NCBI GenBank assembly: GCA_019649035.1
Contig: BMAT01003950.1
Location: 27,042-48,319, forward strand
Length of the DNA: 21,278 bases
DNA from: Elysia marginata
Lineage: Eukaryota; Mollusca; Gastropoda; Plakobranchidae
Direction: 5' to 3'
The position numbers were made by a program, and so were the translations under genes. This document shows positions 9,310-19,555 of the stretch, piece by piece. Each line of letters opens with the position of its first letter. The first letter of the stretch is position 1. The notes below the pieces were generated by a model. The model was not told where the DNA came from and made no database searches. It was given only the letters and a program-made list of their open reading frames with translations.

Positions 9310-10938
9310 ATAGTTAGTGAGTCGGATGGTGCATGTTAATATTCTTAACCGTTGCTTGTTTGACAAAATAATTCATGTTTCTGATCTTTGACATGCAGAC
9401 AATTTTATGAAGTTATCAGATTTTTGTAAAAGATGTAAAAACTTTTCTTGATTTAGAGTAAAGAGATAAAGAAGGGAAATGAAACTTTTAAAAGATATTT
9501 CCTCAAATAAGGATTTCCGACTTCAGACGCATTCCTTCGGGTTGCGATACAATTGCACATTGTGTTATTTTTTCTATGCCTGTGACTTTGTTTTCAGAAA
9601 AAGCGTTAGAGACGGTTAAATTCACTAAAAAAATCGGACCAGTGGCCGTTGTTGGGTTTATTTTATATAATTAAAAAGATATGGACACGTTCAGTCTTTT
9701 TAAGGACACCTCTTCAAATGGGGCTGACCTAAATCTTATCATAATCACGTGGTTGGAGATTCAGCAGTCTTGCAGTTTATGGGGGCAGTAGTAGGAAAAG
9801 TGACAAGATTAACATCGATCAAATGCTTGAGAAAATTGCAATAAGGTCAAAGAAACTTTTTGTAACATTCGATAATCAATTTTACTACTAGTGCAGAAAA
9901 AACTTGAAACTGCTGAGCAATGTCTGTGACCATCCTCTTTCCCCTAAAATAAAAAAAATTCAGCATACAATGACAGGCGTCTTGTATTATAAACCCTTGC
10001 CAAACGAAATCGCTTTAAAAACTCATTTTACCAACTTTCTCATTTAGATATAGCCATGACGAAAAAAATAATTGCAACAATGCGGTATCAAGGAAACAAT
10101 GAGTCATTTACACAGCGTGAATTCTTTCTGCCGTCTTGTGACCAGGGAGACGTCTTGCCGTCGCCGTCTAAAGACGTTGTGGCACGCAGAATAATCGGTC
10201 TAGACCAGGCGTTTCAACAATCTTCTAAAATTACGTAACGTATCCATGGCGGATGTCATAATTTAACAATTTTATCTTTGTTTTCACATTTATTTAGCAT
10301 ATTTTTGCTGCATGCTGGGCGAAAAAATCGAGGCTGTAAAAAGAGATTTCTAAGGGAGGTAATTAAAGGATGAAGTGTTGTTTTTCTTCTTTTCATGAAT
10401 CCATTCAATCGCGTAGCAATTTACCTTAATGGGGCATTTGTTGTTACTCGGAAATACGCAGAAAGGTGTGGTAAAGAGGGTTTCAACTGTAACAAGAGCA
10501 TTGAACAAAATGTCGGCTAGCATAAGAGAATATGGTCTTTGAGTCCACTCAACACAGCAAACTACAAGCAGAAAGCACATAGAAATAAATGCATTAAAGA
10601 GCCTTATATTCCCACTGTCAAAGCTACATCAATCAAGACTGTCCGCGAACAAAACCAGAGACAAAAGCTATAGTGGCAATGGGTGAGGAGAGGAAGTCAT
10701 AGCACCAAAAAACTTCCATAATAGGCCGCAGGAGAAAAAATAAAAATGCAATAGAAAAAAGCAACAGATTTTGCACACCTTGCGTATTTGTGAAAAAAAT
10801 GAAATCCCGAGTTTTGGGTAAAATTAGCATAAATACTATTATACATACAGATTACAAGCTCTGAGGTTGGTTTAAAGCAAAACACACAGGATTGGTAAAA
10901 ATGGAGTTGCAATGGTGGAAGGATATACAAAGAGTTCA
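9310..10938. other. Non-coding stretch, nothing recognised
   Basis: AT-rich sequence without a tandem unit, Pol III box or recognisable coding block. Open frames at 10056-10238, 10350-10580 and 10633-10948 show no family features. Confidence 0.45.
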
Positions 10939-11055
10939 ATGCGACCATTTTTAAGTAAATACGTACTCATCATTATTTTTTCCATTCCCACCCTCGTGAA
11001 ATGGCCGGACCTGGCGGAGAAGCTTGCTCATAAAGAGATCACCGGCTTAGGGTAA
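10939..11055 (+). other. Small 38-codon open frame in a locally GC-richer block, unknown
   Basis: An ATG at 10939 opens a 38-codon frame that ends TLVKWPDLAEKLAHKEITGLG at 11055. The last 21 codons stand out from the AT-rich surroundings in GC content, and the stop lies in AGGGTAAAA, which would also serve as a 5' splice site. This could be a stray exon, a worn repeat or chance. No family was recognised. Confidence 0.15.
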
Positions 11056-11152
11056 AAAAGTTCCACTGCAATAGATTTTGTTTGCAGATGGAACCTCTTG
11101 ACTCTAACCCCACGAGACGAGTTCTATATATACTCAATAAGTTTGGGTTTTA

Positions 11153-11222
11153 GTTACAAATTATCCTAGTATACTTTATGTTGAAATCTTGACTTTGGGC
11201 TGTTGGTTACAAATTATCCTAG
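11153..11222. repeat. Short imperfect direct repeat, 53-bp offset
   Basis: GTTACAAATTATCCTAG occurs at 11153-11169 and again at 11206-11222; both copies are followed by a similar stretch containing TTGAAATCTT. This is a small local duplication. Confidence 0.8.
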
Positions 11223-11350
11223 GATCTATTTTGAAATCTTTACTGAAATTGAATGAAAAGGAGCTGTAGTTTTTGGCACCATAGGCCGGTGCATCTATAC
11301 CAATTTGTAAAGAGAGAACAAGAGACAGGAAAAGAAGACAGACAGATAAA

Positions 11351-11363
11351 GGGAGAGAGAGAG

Positions 11364-11431
<68 letters not shown>

Positions 11432-11438
11432 AAGAGAG
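11351..11438. repeat. (GA)n microsatellite
   Basis: An AG/GA tract with a few interruptions (GAGGAG, GAAAGA) runs before a long pure block. The arginine/glutamate and serine/leucine frames over it on both strands are artefacts. Confidence 0.95.
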
Positions 11439-11439
11439 G

Positions 11440-12576
11440 CCTGTGTATTTTCCAGCAGAATGTCTCTTTCAACAAAAGAAAAAAAATCGATGAAAGGTGC
11501 CTGTACCGTCAACCTGCGATACTCTAATCAACCATAACAATGAGATAATTGGGCGTGAGAGCTGTGATAGGAAGAACATGCATGTATTTGGAAGCACAAG
11601 ATGTAGTTTTTGCAAAACAGCTCATTAGAACATAGTTGTTATATTCTACCTCATACCCTATTTCATACACATATTCAATTATTGCTTTAAAAAAACCATC
11701 ATGACTTTAGAGCTTATACAAGCACAGACAAATTTAGATACATGAATCATGTTAAAATCGATTTCCACTTTTTGATGGTGTCCGAGATTGAGAGCTCTTG
11801 CAAAGTGTGAAGTGCCAAAAAGTCTCTCTAATCATTCACATCCACATTCTGAAAATTGGTTTGTACTTAGACCGCGCTATACCATTTTGTAGCTGTTTTA
11901 CGGCAAAATTACTAGATAGATGTTTAAACTAGTCCCTTGTGTGTATGTAGGTTGTAATGCTAGACCTAAAGGAAAACACAAACATGGGATATGCACTTAC
12001 GATTAGTGGGTTGGCCCACATAATACGAATGCAGTTGATGGGTGTGAAGACCTTAACGTTCTAAAAATAGGAAAGTCATCCATCTTGGATTCTTACAACC
12101 AAGGACGTTAAACGTTATCGCTCCAAAATCCTTGACTTCTTTTTTTTTTTTTAATAAAAATGTTACAGTTTTTACCCATGTTTTTTAGAACCAAATATAG
12201 CGCCCCCCTCCCCTCTCTCCTCTAATCCTTACCTCTGACAAGTGCCAAAAAGGCATATTATCACTATAAAGAGAGATGCAAGAAAGGCGTCGGAATAAGA
12301 TTACGAATCGAATCTTTTTTTTCATAGTACATAATAAACCCGACTTGTTTAATAGCACTAGATTAGGTAACAACGAGAAAGAATCAAAGCCTGACAAAGG
12401 AAGAGACTACGTAATTTCAATCAAGATATCAATCACACATATGACATTAGTTTTAAATCATTTAATCAAAATAATAATAGAATATGATGGAGACAGCAGA
12501 TTATTTGCAATTGGTAGTGGAGTAGCCTGTAAATCTTTTGTTTACGTATAATCCAAGATGGCAGGTGAAAGCCCGA
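11440..12576. other. Non-coding stretch, nothing recognised
   Basis: AT-rich sequence with a T-tract near 12140-12152 and a CCCCCCTCCCC tract near 12203-12213. No gene or element could be supported. Confidence 0.45.
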
Positions 12577-12740
12577 ATTTGTGGAATGTTAGTTTTTAAG
12601 TCGCTAACAGGCAATCGTACAGTAAAGCTCTGAAATATGAACTGAATTTATTCTGGTGTATTAGCCTTCTGGAAGAAATATGTCAAGTCTTGAGACTGCA
12701 AGACTCTAACGATATTTTTTAAACTTTGAAATGATGATTT
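12577..12740 (+). repeat. Dispersed repeat, copy A (partner at 15665)
   Basis: ATTTGTGGAATGTTAG and the following AACAGGCAATCGTACAGTAA...GCTCTGAAAT align, with changes, to the sequence starting at 15665 in the same orientation. The match weakens but can be followed through GAAGACT/CAAGACT and GAAATG near the right end. This is a diverged interspersed repeat of unknown class; its ends are approximate. Confidence 0.6.
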
Positions 12741-13804
12741 TTTGCTACTGAATAAACTGGAAGCTCAAGTATCTGTGCCAAATGAGATATTAAACCATCA
12801 AACTAAGTCACCTTTTGCGTGTACTCTACAGCAGAAAGCAGTAAAGAATAGTTATGAATGTCGTATAATGTGAAATAAAAATAATTAAAAAAAAAACAAC
12901 AACCTACTAACAAACTACTGCACGATAAGGCATTCGAAACATTGAGTTTTACACAACCAGCAATTTAGCTACATTCTAGGATAGACACAGTACATGCCAG
13001 TCGAACTATGTCAAGCGATATTATAACAAGAGAAGAGGCAAGCCAAGAACATTTACAACTGCTACACTGAAAACAAGATTTTTGAAAGAGATATGCACAA
13101 GTTAATATTGAAACAAGTGTCATCACTCTCCACTGTTCTCCAGATTTCAGTGAAAATCAAAATTTTGTTTCTTTGAAAGAGAAATATATTTTTGTTCTGA
13201 TTTGTACTTTTTACCACACAAACTGTTTAATTATTCCTTTGGATACCATAAACAAATCAACAAGACGATTAAATTAATATCTTCTGTTTCAGATTTTATA
13301 TATAAAAACAACAACAACAACAACCAATACTGCCTTACAATCTCGTAAACAGAGTAAATTAGTTGGGTGTAAATGTAACTTCCCAGTAAGGTAAGGTATG
13401 GTAAGATCGTAAGGTTCCAGCAGCCTGCTAATTTCGCCATTGTTGAGCATTGTTAAGCCATTAGAAACTGAAATGATCGTCCGTTCTTTTTAGCAATGAC
13501 ATTTCATTTAGTGGTATGCTTCGAAAACCAGTCCAGCAATTTTGTGACAGCTTTTTTGAAAACCTGTTATTTTTTCATAAATTCAATATTTCTTTGTAAT
13601 CTATAAAAAGGCACATCATGAAAAGTAATCACGGTAGAGTGATGAAATCTGGAACGCTTCCATAAAAGCGCCCTTGCTAAAAACAACCCAATTTTTGCTA
13701 GGAATCTTCTATTTTAAAGACTCTTGGGCAATAAAGGGGCAGAAGAAAAAAAAATCTCCTTTAATACGGCATTTTCTTAAATTGATCTCTCCTAATCTGA
13801 CATG
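12741..13804. other. Non-coding stretch with a small (ACA)n run
   Basis: Holds an ACA triplet run at 13307-13324 and a GGTAAGGTATGGTAAG cluster near 13386-13404. Part of the latter (GTAAGGT...GGTTCCAGCAG) resembles 15049-15068 just before the second SINE. No gene is seen. Confidence 0.4.
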
Positions 13805-13995
13805 CCAGTGGGGTGAACTTACGGCAACACTAAAAGAAGGTGCCGAGGGGACCACATCGAATGACTGAGACACGAGGAACAATAGACCAGTGGTGTGAAC
13901 TTTCGGCAACACTAAAAGAAGGTGCCGAGGGGACCACATCGAATGACTGAGACACGAGGAACAATAGGCCAGTGGAGTGAACTTACGGCAACACT
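13805..13995. repeat. 82-bp tandem repeat, about 2.3 copies
   Basis: Copies start at 13805, 13887 and 13969 with CCAGTGG and run through GGCAACACTAAAAGAAGGTG and GACTGAGACACGAGGAACAA. The first two copies are nearly identical. The third breaks off at 13995 after CGGCAACACT. The close match implies a recent duplication. Confidence 0.93.
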
Positions 13996-14438
13996 CACAG
14001 TTTGCATGGGGACCAATAACATGCTGTTTGTGTAATTAGATCTTTATCGTTTTTCTACTTGTTATTGTTCTTCTTCATCTTCTTGCTCTTGTTCTTGTTC
14101 TTTTCCCTCTTCACAGAAATTATGCTCACGTCAAAGCTAGTTTGTAACTTTGGTAGCCAATAGGGAAAAATCCTTAATTCGTGAGATCCCAGTACATCGG
14201 AATAAGCCCAGCGATCCAGTAGATGAACTGTATAATTATGCTCAAATCTGCTCACGGTTTTCTGCCTTTATCAAGCCAGATCAAGACGTTCTTAAAGCTA
14301 ATAACCAAAGAAGACCTTGAACATCAGATCAGTACATGTTCTGAAGCATGTTTTACATGACTGTCATCACGTGCGGAACTTTCCGGACCGGCGATCCGTC
14401 TTTTCTTTCTCATGGTGCGTTCTCATGTGAGAGATGAT

Positions 14439-14681
14439 ACACAGGGACAGACAGAAAATCTCCAGTCCAGATGTTGTCTTCCCTACGGATTAAGCGTCAT
14501 GTGAATCTGGCTTTAGAGTACACAGGGACAGAGAGAAAGTCTCCAGTCCAGAGGTGGTCTTCCGTACGGATTAAGCGTCATGTGAATCTGGCTTTAGAGT
14601 ACACAGGGACAGAGAGAAAGTCTCCAGCCAAGAGGCGGTATTCCGTACGGATTAAGCGTCATGTGAATCTGGCTTTAGAGA
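14439..14681 (+). repeat. 81-bp tandem repeat, three copies, frame-preserving
   Basis: Copies start at 14439, 14520 and 14601 with ACACAGGGACAGA and end CTGGCTTTAGAG. As 81 is 27 codons, a plus-strand frame (14471-14725) stays open and reads as a repeated RIKRHVNLALEYTGTERKSP. The second half of the unit (from TACGGATTAAGCG) is better conserved than the middle. There is no evidence of expression, and the frame has no known domain. Confidence 0.93.
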
Positions 14682-15089
14682 TTATAAAGATAGGAAACCT
14701 TGAACAACTTTGTAGCAATTTGTAAGTGGGGGCGGGAGTGCAAGAAGGGAATTTACCACAAATTATGGTTCAGTGCAGTTTGTCGACATTGGTTGATGGG
14801 CTGAAGTGGAAAAATGATCTTTTACATCTAGATTATAGGATAGAAAGAGCGGATTATGGATTAGCAGGATGGCTTTAAAATGAAAAGCCGTATCGGCGAT
14901 TTTGATTGAATACAAGTTTTTATTTCAAAGTTAATGCTTTAAGCTTGTATAGTTTGTTCTACCTTCAGCCCATTTATTTGCATTCTATACAGTTTTCTCA
15001 TTATAGTGTTAAAAAATTCTATTCCCTGCCTTTTAGTTAGAAAAGTTTGTAAGGTATGGTTCCAGCAGTAGAAACAGTAAATAGAGTTC
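14682..15089. other. Non-coding stretch, nothing recognised
   Basis: Sequence between the 81-bp array and the second SINE. No element or coding block could be supported. Confidence 0.45.
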
Positions 15090-15250
15090 TAAATGGCTCA
15101 GTGGTTGGCGCGTCAGACTAGTGGTGCGCCGGTTGTGGTGCGATTCCCGACGACGACGGCTCATGTTGTAATTGTCTTGGGAAAACAACTTTATGATCCT
15201 TACCGACCTGCAAGATCGATGTGGCCCTTTAGGCAGTGTTAAAAATGTGT
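15090..15250 (+). mobile_element. tRNA-derived SINE
   Basis: TGGCTCAGTGG at 15094-15104 fits the A box and GGTGCGATTCC at 15137-15147 fits the B box with one or two changes. TTGGGAAAACAACTTTAT at 15177-15194 is the same core block found in the SINE at 2018. It is better preserved than that copy. A tail and target-site duplication were not found, so the right end is approximate. Confidence 0.68.
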
Positions 15251-15664
15251 CTCGCATTATCTCCAAATGAGTCGTAAGTCTAATCGTATAGTTTTGAGAT
15301 ATAGGCTTTTAAACATAAGTGGGTGTTTAGATATTAAATCTTTAAAAGATTTTAGATATTGACACTAAAACCATTTTTAAGCATGGTGAAATTTCATGTT
15401 TTATGTGTTTAACTGTAGTTGGTATGGTTACTAAGGCCTCAACAGCTTTGTAATAGTCTTAACTTGAAATGCTGTTTTCTCCGTTATCTAAAATGTCACA
15501 AGTCCTAAATCTGATGACTTCAAACGGCTATAACTTCATACAGAAGAATGATAGAGGTTTTCTGTATGTTGCATTTGAAAGTAGAGAAAATAAGCTTTTC
15601 TGTGATACTAATATCTGACTGCCTTCCAATTTCGACTTAAGACTCATTTTGATGGTTGCAAGAC

Positions 15665-15835
15665 ATTTGTGGAATGCTAGTATTTGAGCGCCGAACAGGC
15701 AGCCGTACTGTTATGCTCTGAAATAACAGTTGAATTTGCTCTGACCTGCTAAAGCAAAGATGTTAAGCCTCTAGACTGTTTTGGGCGGTGGAAGACTGTA
15801 ACAATCATTTTCGAAATGTTCTTGAAATATTATTA
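15665..15835 (+). repeat. Dispersed repeat, copy B (partner at 12577)
   Basis: ATTTGTGGAATGCTAG followed by GAACAGGCAGCCGTACTG and GCTCTGAAAT is homologous to copy A, about 3.1 kb away in the same orientation. The level of change suggests two old insertions of one family or an old duplication. Its class is unknown. Confidence 0.6.
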
Positions 15836-16013
15836 AAATTCAGAGACAGTTTGAGCTAGGCCTGGAAAGTCGCAACGGTGAGGGAACCAGCTCCTACATA
15901 GATGATTTTATGGTAGATGAGACCAAGGCTGGTCGCATGATGTTATTTCTCATTTTGAAAAGTAGGGGCTCTCCGCCAAACCGGCTGAGAAATTCGACAA
16001 ACTTTCCCGGAGG

Positions 16014-16340
16014 TCGCTGTATGGCCGTGCCATCGATATTCTAGCTGCTGCAGATTAAAACCTGAGCAAGAGCGAGCTGTTTCCAGCGTGTGGGAAGTTT
16101 CTGGGGCAATATTTGAGGGGCGTTACTTTTAGAACATTTTTTTGGACATTGTTCAGTCGCTTGCTGGCCGTACCATTGATATACCAGCCATAGAGCGAAA
16201 CCTGAGAAAGCGCGACCTGTTTTCAGCGTGTGGGATGTTATTTTTGTGACATTGTTTGTGGAACATTATTTTTGTGACATTATTGGTGGGACGTTATTTT
16301 TGGGGCATTATTGGGACATTATTTGTGGGACATTATTCAG
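16014..16340 (+). repeat. 143-bp diverged duplication with a degenerate short-unit tail
   Basis: GGCCGTGCCATCGATATTC at 16023 recurs as GGCCGTACCATTGATATAC at 16166, and AACCTGAG...GAGCTGTTTCCAGCGTGTGGGA recurs with a few changes. After the second copy, words of the form GACATTATTTGTGG repeat loosely to about 16335, ending in CATTATTCAGTCACTGGCTG, which echoes CATTGTTCAGTCGCTTGCTG at about 16147. The region looks like an interspersed repeat with internal duplications. The family is unknown. Confidence 0.65.
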
Positions 16341-16501
16341 TCACTGGCTGATTGCGAGTTGCATGTGGATTTATAACAGGCAGTCGGAAGATTCCTTTTT
16401 TTTTAAAACCCCAGAATACAACTTCTACAGTTTTGCTGACAGTTCTAAAAATGCTCTCTTCTGAGACAAAATACTACTATTATTGATACTTCTGTCGTGG
16501 A

Positions 16502-16559
16502 CAAACGAAATGCAGTATCTCTCATAATGGTTTACACTGCAGATACTGCTTTTCGTTTG
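16502..16559. repeat. Long hairpin: 19-bp arms, one mismatch, 20-nt loop
   Basis: CAAACGAAATGCAGTATCT at 16502-16520 and AGATACTGCTTTTCGTTTG at 16541-16559 are reverse complements except for one base. Past a single mismatch, GG at 16499-16500 can pair with CC at 16561-16562. The size recalls a pre-miRNA or a tiny fold-back element. It lies beside a tRNA B box on the minus strand, so it may be part of a SINE body. Confidence 0.8.
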
Positions 16560-16562
16560 ACC

Positions 16563-16632
16563 CGGGCAAACTTAATATTAGTTATTTTAGCCGCCACCTC
16601 CGCGGCTCGAACCCACGACCTCGAGACCTCTA
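16563..16632 (-). mobile_element. 5'-truncated tRNA-derived repeat (B box only)
   Basis: The minus strand reads GAGGTCGTGGGTTCGAGCC, in which GGGTTCGAGCC (16604-16614) is a clean Pol III B box in tRNA-like context. The A-box half is missing; the tRNA-like sequence begins abruptly near 16632. In the direction of transcription the hairpin at 16502-16559 follows about 45 nt later. Confidence 0.55.
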
Positions 16633-16949
16633 AAAAACAGTAAATGATAATTGTATATTTTCTTTGTCTTCCGGCTTTTCTAATGAGTATAGGATATCAG
16701 CAATGAAAATTTGAGAAATTTCCTTTTTCTCTTAATTCTTTTAAACAACAATAGTGAGGAAATCTTTCCCCCAAATTATGATAATTTTATGCAATATTTA
16801 ACATTAGAAGTTCATAAAAAATTCATCGTTCAACACTATCAATCCTGCCATGTTAAAATTGCAACACGCGACTCATTTGGACTGGTTGTAAAACAGTTCG
16901 TTATTCTGAGAGACTGAATTTCTCGATCTATGTACTGCCCCTCACGTTT

Positions 16950-16979
16950 CACGTGCCCAAAAACCATAATCATCACGTG
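16950..16979. promoter_or_regulatory. Two palindromic E-boxes 24 bp apart
   Basis: CACGTG occurs at 16950-16955 and 16974-16979, each in the wider context YCACGTGSC or ACACGTGG-like. Such palindromes bind bHLH factors in animals in general. There is no gene nearby in this window, so a regulatory role is speculative. Confidence 0.2.
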
Positions 16980-17122
16980 GCGGACGTAATCCCTGGACTT
17001 AGGAAAGATCTTCCAAGTCAAATGAGAAAACCTTATTGATGACTGCACGAGAATTCCCGAAAGACTAGACTTTCCGTGTCAGGGCTTTTCTTTAAGAGGC
17101 TGGATCGCGACCGCCGGAGTAG

Positions 17123-17360
17123 TGGATGTGGCCACATTTCACAGTCTCTAGGCCCAATACTGGATGTGGCCATATTTCACAGCCTCTAGGCCCAATACTG
17201 GATGTGGCCATTCTAGGCCCAATACTGGATGTGGCCATTCTAGGCCCAATACTGGATGTGGCCATATTTCACAGCCTCCAGGCCCAATACTGGATGTGGC
17301 CATATTTCATAGCCTCTAGGTCCAATAATGGACGTGGCCACATTTCATGGCCATATTTCA
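17123..17360. repeat. 38/27-bp minisatellite, six copies plus a partial
   Basis: Units start with TGGATGTGGCCA at 17123, 17161, 17199, 17226, 17253 and 17291, with a partial from 17329. Lengths are 38, 38, 27, 27, 38 and 38: the two middle units lack the same 11 bp (within CATATTTCACAGCCTC). The shared deletion shows that a shortened unit was itself duplicated. Confidence 0.94.
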
Positions 17361-18031
17361 TTAATTTTTCACAGTAAAGGCATTATAAATCTTCGTTGTC
17401 CTAAGAAATCAAACATGTTAGATAAACACTAGACTCATGTGAGGTTTGTTTGTCTCTTTGAGTGACAGAGACTTCTCAGTTTGGTGGCCTCGTTTTAGAT
17501 GTAACGCGGGGTGGCTAGCCTCACACAAACTGTCCTTGTGGATCTGTCCTCGTTCTGCCCGTTAGTAAAATTACCTGAAAAACCTGCTTAAAATTCCCGA
17601 GCTTTGTTTTAGAAAAAAAAACCGACCGCATCTTTTTCTAGTCTATAGAAAATTCTATTCAAGTACAATTTTTGGACATTAATGGGGTGTTTCGCATTAA
17701 TCTATTTCTATACATAATTGTCAATACTCCATGCATCATCAATAAACTGAGGTTTTAACTTGATTAAAAAAGTGGTTTAGAAAGTTTTAAAAGAAAAACT
17801 CTCACGCAATGCCCTCTCCTGTTATTGCTAAATTATTTGTCTCTGCGGATGCGCCAGTATAGCTGTATACTTTGACTCGGAGCAAATTCAGACCGTGAAA
17901 CAGCCGTGGAAATAGTAAGACGACACAGTTACTTTTGAAATTAAATTGTTGATGATTAATTAAACAACTAGTTACACCTTCACCTGGAAAATATACAGTT
18001 CTCAAACCATGGAAAGACAAATATCAAAATG
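17361..18031. other. Non-coding stretch, nothing recognised
   Basis: AT-rich sequence; no element, Pol III box or coding block could be supported. Confidence 0.45.
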
Positions 18032-18155
18032 GCCTTTATCACACCAAACGGTATAGCACATTAGAGAAAAAATCATGCATGGAGGACAGAGATTAAGATG
18101 CCTTTATCACACCAAACGGTATAGCACATTAGAGAAAAAATCATGTATGGAGGAG
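18032..18155. repeat. 68-bp near-identical tandem duplication
   Basis: GCCTTTATCACACCAAACGG starts at 18032 and again at 18100; the copies agree through CATTAGAGAAAAAATCATG and GTATGGAGGA/GCATGGAGGA before diverging. The high identity implies a recent event. Confidence 0.93.
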
Positions 18156-19555
18156 ACATTAAAAGTTTGGAGGAGCAGGACATGACCCGGAAGACTAGGT
18201 GAGAACAGGATATTGCAGAATGGCTGAAAATCACAGTAACATACGCCGGCCGAAGAGCTTACATCACAGGCAGAGAGGGAGGCAACGCCCAACGCGGATC
18301 AGCTTTCAAAAAGACAAAGAGTTACGCTTTTAACGGTAGTACGCGATATAACGTTAGTTATTCAGAGTTTGAATTAAATAATATCAGGTAGTTATCATAA
18401 GGTCTTAAACATTTTAAGGCAATCATGCACATACCCACGTCAAATAACAGCCAACAATGTATAGCTTTTTCTATATATTGACGTATTGAACGCGACAATG
18501 ACATTAAGAGAACACTTTTGTCTTCAATAAAGACTGTTGCTAGCTGAGGAAATTTACCATACTCACACTAACGAGACTTTGACTATATATAAAACGCTCT
18601 TTTTACATTTATCCAAACGACACCAACAAACATAGCGTACGCGTTATCCAAAGGTATTATCGAACAGATTTCTGGTTTTATTGCGCCTAGTCACACGATC
18701 CTACATTTCAATAGATTTTTTTTTTTTGCTTTATAATTATACTCAATTGAAAAAATATTATGGAACCCGACCATAACTCTAACAATGTTTTCCTATTGCA
18801 AGGGAGTGTTAAGGAATCAAATATTGACTTTCTTGTCAAACGCGTTCGACTATTTTTGTGGAAAGAGTCTATAGGGAATAAGATTTGAGATATAAAAAAA
18901 GAGTACCGCCCCTTCTCTAGGAGTGGTCACTAAACAATTCCACACTATTTTATGCTAGTATGACCTACAACTAGAACATAATGCTATGGTTTAGATAGAC
19001 TACGTTTCTTACTTTAAAAAAAAAACGGACTTAACAAATAAAACTAGAAAAATACCAATAAAGCTGAATAACAAAAGTATAATTATTTGCAATACAAGAG
19101 TATTACGTAATAGAGAAAGTGACTAATCCTATAAATCAGTGACTGTTTCACCAGTCTGTCGGTTGTGGCATTAAATCTCGCCGGGATTGACACGGGAAAA
19201 GTTGCTCTACTCTCACCACTAATAACGCCAAACTTCATCCCAATGGATTGCTTCCAGCGTTAATGTTCACAATCAATTTGATGACGGAATTTTCTGCGTT
19301 TGTTGTTCTCAGAACACCCGTTATAGCGCTGCCATCGCTAATTGAACAAGACCGATGCGTGCAGTAATGAGTGTTGTTTTTAAAGTCAAAAACATGAAGA
19401 AAAAGTTTTAATCTAAGACCACCATCTTAGTAATACCTTTTATGTTTGCCACGCCGGAGATGTTAACTAACACCACCACTCCTAGGTGGGTGTCCAATCT
19501 AAGAGAGAGCTAGACGTACAGAGATAGTGTTGTTTAAACCTACGCTGGAGACCTC
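18156..19555. other. Non-coding stretch; one TATA-like word
   Basis: AT-rich sequence without a coding block. TATATATAAAA at 18584-18594 (+) resembles a TATA box, but no start codon with a supported frame follows. CACCACC...GGTGGGTG near 19470-19490 can form a small hairpin. Nothing else was found. Confidence 0.4.

Noticed and set aside
11176-11537. Frames with Ser-Leu or Arg-Glu repeats on both strands
   Set aside because: They are translations of the GA microsatellite at 11351-11438.
17126-17377. Plus-strand frame over the 38/27-bp array
   Set aside because: It is a repeat artefact: unit lengths of 38 and 27 bp do not keep one frame by design, and no domain is present.
18584-18594. TATA box of an unseen gene
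   Set aside because: No supported coding frame or transcript feature follows, and such words are common in AT-rich DNA.
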